7,250 bases of DNA from Bacteroidota bacterium (GTDB lineage: Bacteria; Bacteroidota; Bacteroidia; B-17B0; Aurantibacillaceae), in contig JANYGR010000414.1 of NCBI GenBank assembly GCA_025359355.1, positions 1 through 7,250 of the forward strand. Direction: 5' to 3'. How positions within the stretch are numbered: the stretch's first letter is position 1; each line of letters starts with the position of its first letter. This document shows, in pieces, positions 6,263 to 7,250 of this stretch. The translations under genes were made by a program, and so were the position numbers. Under the pieces are notes generated by a model. It was not told the DNA's origin and made no database searches. It was given only the letters and a program-made list of their open reading frames with translations.

Positions 6263-6855
6263 TGAAAGTATCTATCATAAAATATAATGCTGGCAATGTG
6301 CAATCGGTTATTTTCGCTTTAGAGCGAATAGGAATTAACGCCGTTGTTACCGATAATGTCGATATTTTAAAAACGTCAAATAAAGTTATTTTTCCTGGGG
6401 TTGGAGAAGCTAGTTCGGCCATGAAGTATTTAAAAGAAAAGAATTTAGATGACGTGATAACAAATCTAAAACAGCCAGTATTAGGTATCTGCTTAGGCAT
6501 GCAATTAATGTGTAGTTACTCGGAGGAAGGTAATACTAAGTGTTTAGATATTTTTGATTCTACCGTAAAACTATTCCCTGCAACGAACACGATAAAAGTT
6601 CCGCAAATTGGGTGGAATACTATTTATGATTTTAAAACAGATTTATTTAAAGGCGTTAAAGAAAACGAATACATGTATTTTGTACATAGCTATTTTGCAG
6701 AAGTAAGTGAACACACTATTGCTAAAACAAACTATGGATTAGAATATAGTTCCTCTCTTCAAAAAAATAATTTTTATGGCGTTCAGTTTCACCCTGAAAA
6801 ATCAAGTGATACAGGACAACAACTATTAGAAAATTTTATTCGATTTGCGAAGTAA
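6262..6855 (+). CDS. hisH: Imidazole glycerol phosphate synthase, glutaminase subunit
   Basis: HisH is the class I glutamine amidotransferase subunit that releases ammonia from glutamine and passes it to HisF, which forms imidazole glycerol phosphate and AICAR. The 197 residues show the catalytic triad: C77 in LGICLGMQLM, H177 and E179 in GVQFHPEKSS. The oxyanion-region segment FPGVGEA is at about 44-50 and VPQIGWN at 113-119, both typical of HisH. The partner hisF is not in the window but is expected after hisA. The ATG shares one base with the hisB stop, so translation is probably coupled. The close packing of the operon ends after this gene. Confidence 0.96.
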   Translation: MKVSIIKYNAGNVQSVIFALERIGINAVVTDNVDILKTSNKVIFPGVGEASSAMKYLKEKNLDDVITNLKQPVLGICLGMQLMCSYSEEGNTKCLDIFDSTVKLFPATNTIKVPQIGWNTIYDFKTDLFKGVKENEYMYFVHSYFAEVSEHTIAKTNYGLEYSSSLQKNNFYGVQFHPEKSSDTGQQLLENFIRFAK

Positions 6856-6896
6856 GATTTACGAAGTTCGAATAGAGAAACGGGAAGTAAGATTTA
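6849..6896 (+). repeat. 13-base direct repeat at the hisH-hisA junction
   Basis: GAAGTAAGATTTA occurs at 6849-6861, covering the last codons and stop of hisH, and again at 6884-6896, with start points 35 bases apart. The self-complementary CGAAGTTCG (6862-6870) lies between the copies. The spacer to hisA is 69 bases, against 3 or fewer between the other his genes. The arrangement suggests a local duplication or insertion of repeat-like filler. I see no coding frame, convincing terminator or promoter in it. Confidence 0.6.
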
Positions 6897-6924
6897 TACT
6901 GTAATAAATAAAATAAAAAATCAG

Positions 6925-7250
6925 ATGAGTAATGAAAATAAAAATAATTCCGGATTCGAAAATCCTAATTCTAAAATCGTCGCTCGAAATTCATCGTTTG
7001 AGATTATTCCGGCAATAGATATTATAGATGGAAAATGTGTGAGATTAACACAAGGTGATTACTCTCAAAAAACAATTTATAATGAAAACCCATTAGCGGT
7101 TGCTTTAGAATTTGAAAACATTGGAATTACACGTTTACACTTGGTTGACTTAGATGGCGCTAAACTTGGCAAAGTGGTAAACTACAAAGTACTTGAGGAA
7201 ATAGCAAGTAAAACAAAACTCTCTATAGACTTTGGTGGCGGCATAAAAAC
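6925..7250 (+). CDS. hisA: ProFAR isomerase, 5' part, with an N-terminal extension
   Basis: HisA is the TIM-barrel isomerase acting on ProFAR (the phosphoribosylformimino-AICAR ribotide), giving the substrate of HisH-HisF. The frame is open to the right edge (108 codons). Clear family motifs are IIPAIDIIDGKCVRLTQGDY (catalytic aspartate D32), LHLVDLDGAK at 71-80 and the phosphate-binding IDFGGGIK at 101-108. Normal HisA proteins begin one or two residues before IIPAID. Here that position reads SFEIIPAID with no start codon, and the only in-frame ATG found is at 6925. The predicted protein therefore has about 25 extra, Asn/Ser-rich residues (MSNENKNNSG onward). The extension has no recognisable signal or domain. 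A non-ATG start closer to the core cannot be excluded. hisF and hisI/hisIE probably follow. Confidence 0.93.
   Translation, partial: MSNENKNNSGFENPNSKIVARNSSFEIIPAIDIIDGKCVRLTQGDYSQKTIYNENPLAVALEFENIGITRLHLVDLDGAKLGKVVNYKVLEEIASKTKLSIDFGGGIK

Noticed and set aside
1..7250. CRISPR array, tRNA, rRNA or a defence cluster
   Set aside because: No spaced repeats, no cloverleaf-like or rRNA-like sequence, and no defence-associated gene set was seen. Coding and regulatory sequence accounts for nearly the whole window.

Overview
The window looks like a chromosomal segment from a low-GC member of the Bacteroidota, most likely a flavobacterium-like organism. Four things point there: two promoter-like sites matching the group's TAnnTTTG -7 box, the near absence of Shine-Dalgarno sequences, the gene order hisG-hisD-hisC-hisB-hisH-hisA with a bifunctional HisB, and the style of the encoded proteins. 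The assignment rests on recognition by eye, not on a database search.

Left edge (1-198): the minus strand carries the first 25 codons of an apparent IS4-type transposase (DUF4372 N-terminus) that runs out of the window. Between it and the next gene lies a large imperfect palindrome (97-165) with a terminator-like core. A candidate promoter on the plus strand overlaps its right arm and points at the next gene.

199-1737: a HerA/DUF853-type P-loop ATPase (YjgR-like), apparently a separate transcription unit.

1738-1949: the control region of the histidine operon. It contains a good Bacteroidota promoter, a 24-residue leader peptide with three consecutive His (CAT) codons starting only a few bases after the predicted transcription start, a possible antiterminator rod, and a strong intrinsic terminator 33 bases before hisG. 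This is the arrangement of a ribosome-mediated histidine attenuator and is the most interesting regulatory object here.

1950-7250: hisG (long form), hisD, hisC, hisB (phosphatase plus dehydratase), hisH and the 5' part of hisA. The first five genes are packed with gaps of 3 bases or fewer or a 1-base overlap, so they are probably co-transcribed and translationally coupled. HisG starts the pathway from ATP and PRPP. HisA isomerises ProFAR, and HisH with HisF (expected downstream) makes imidazole glycerol phosphate. HisB dehydrates it, HisC transaminates the product, HisB dephosphorylates histidinol phosphate, and HisD oxidises histidinol to histidine. The tight packing breaks at hisH-hisA, where a 69-base spacer with a 13-base direct repeat precedes a hisA whose only usable ATG adds about 25 extra residues before the normal HisA start.

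I see no wholly new system. The points worth following are the attenuator, the loss of all four zinc ligands in the HisB phosphatase domain, and the altered hisH-hisA junction.
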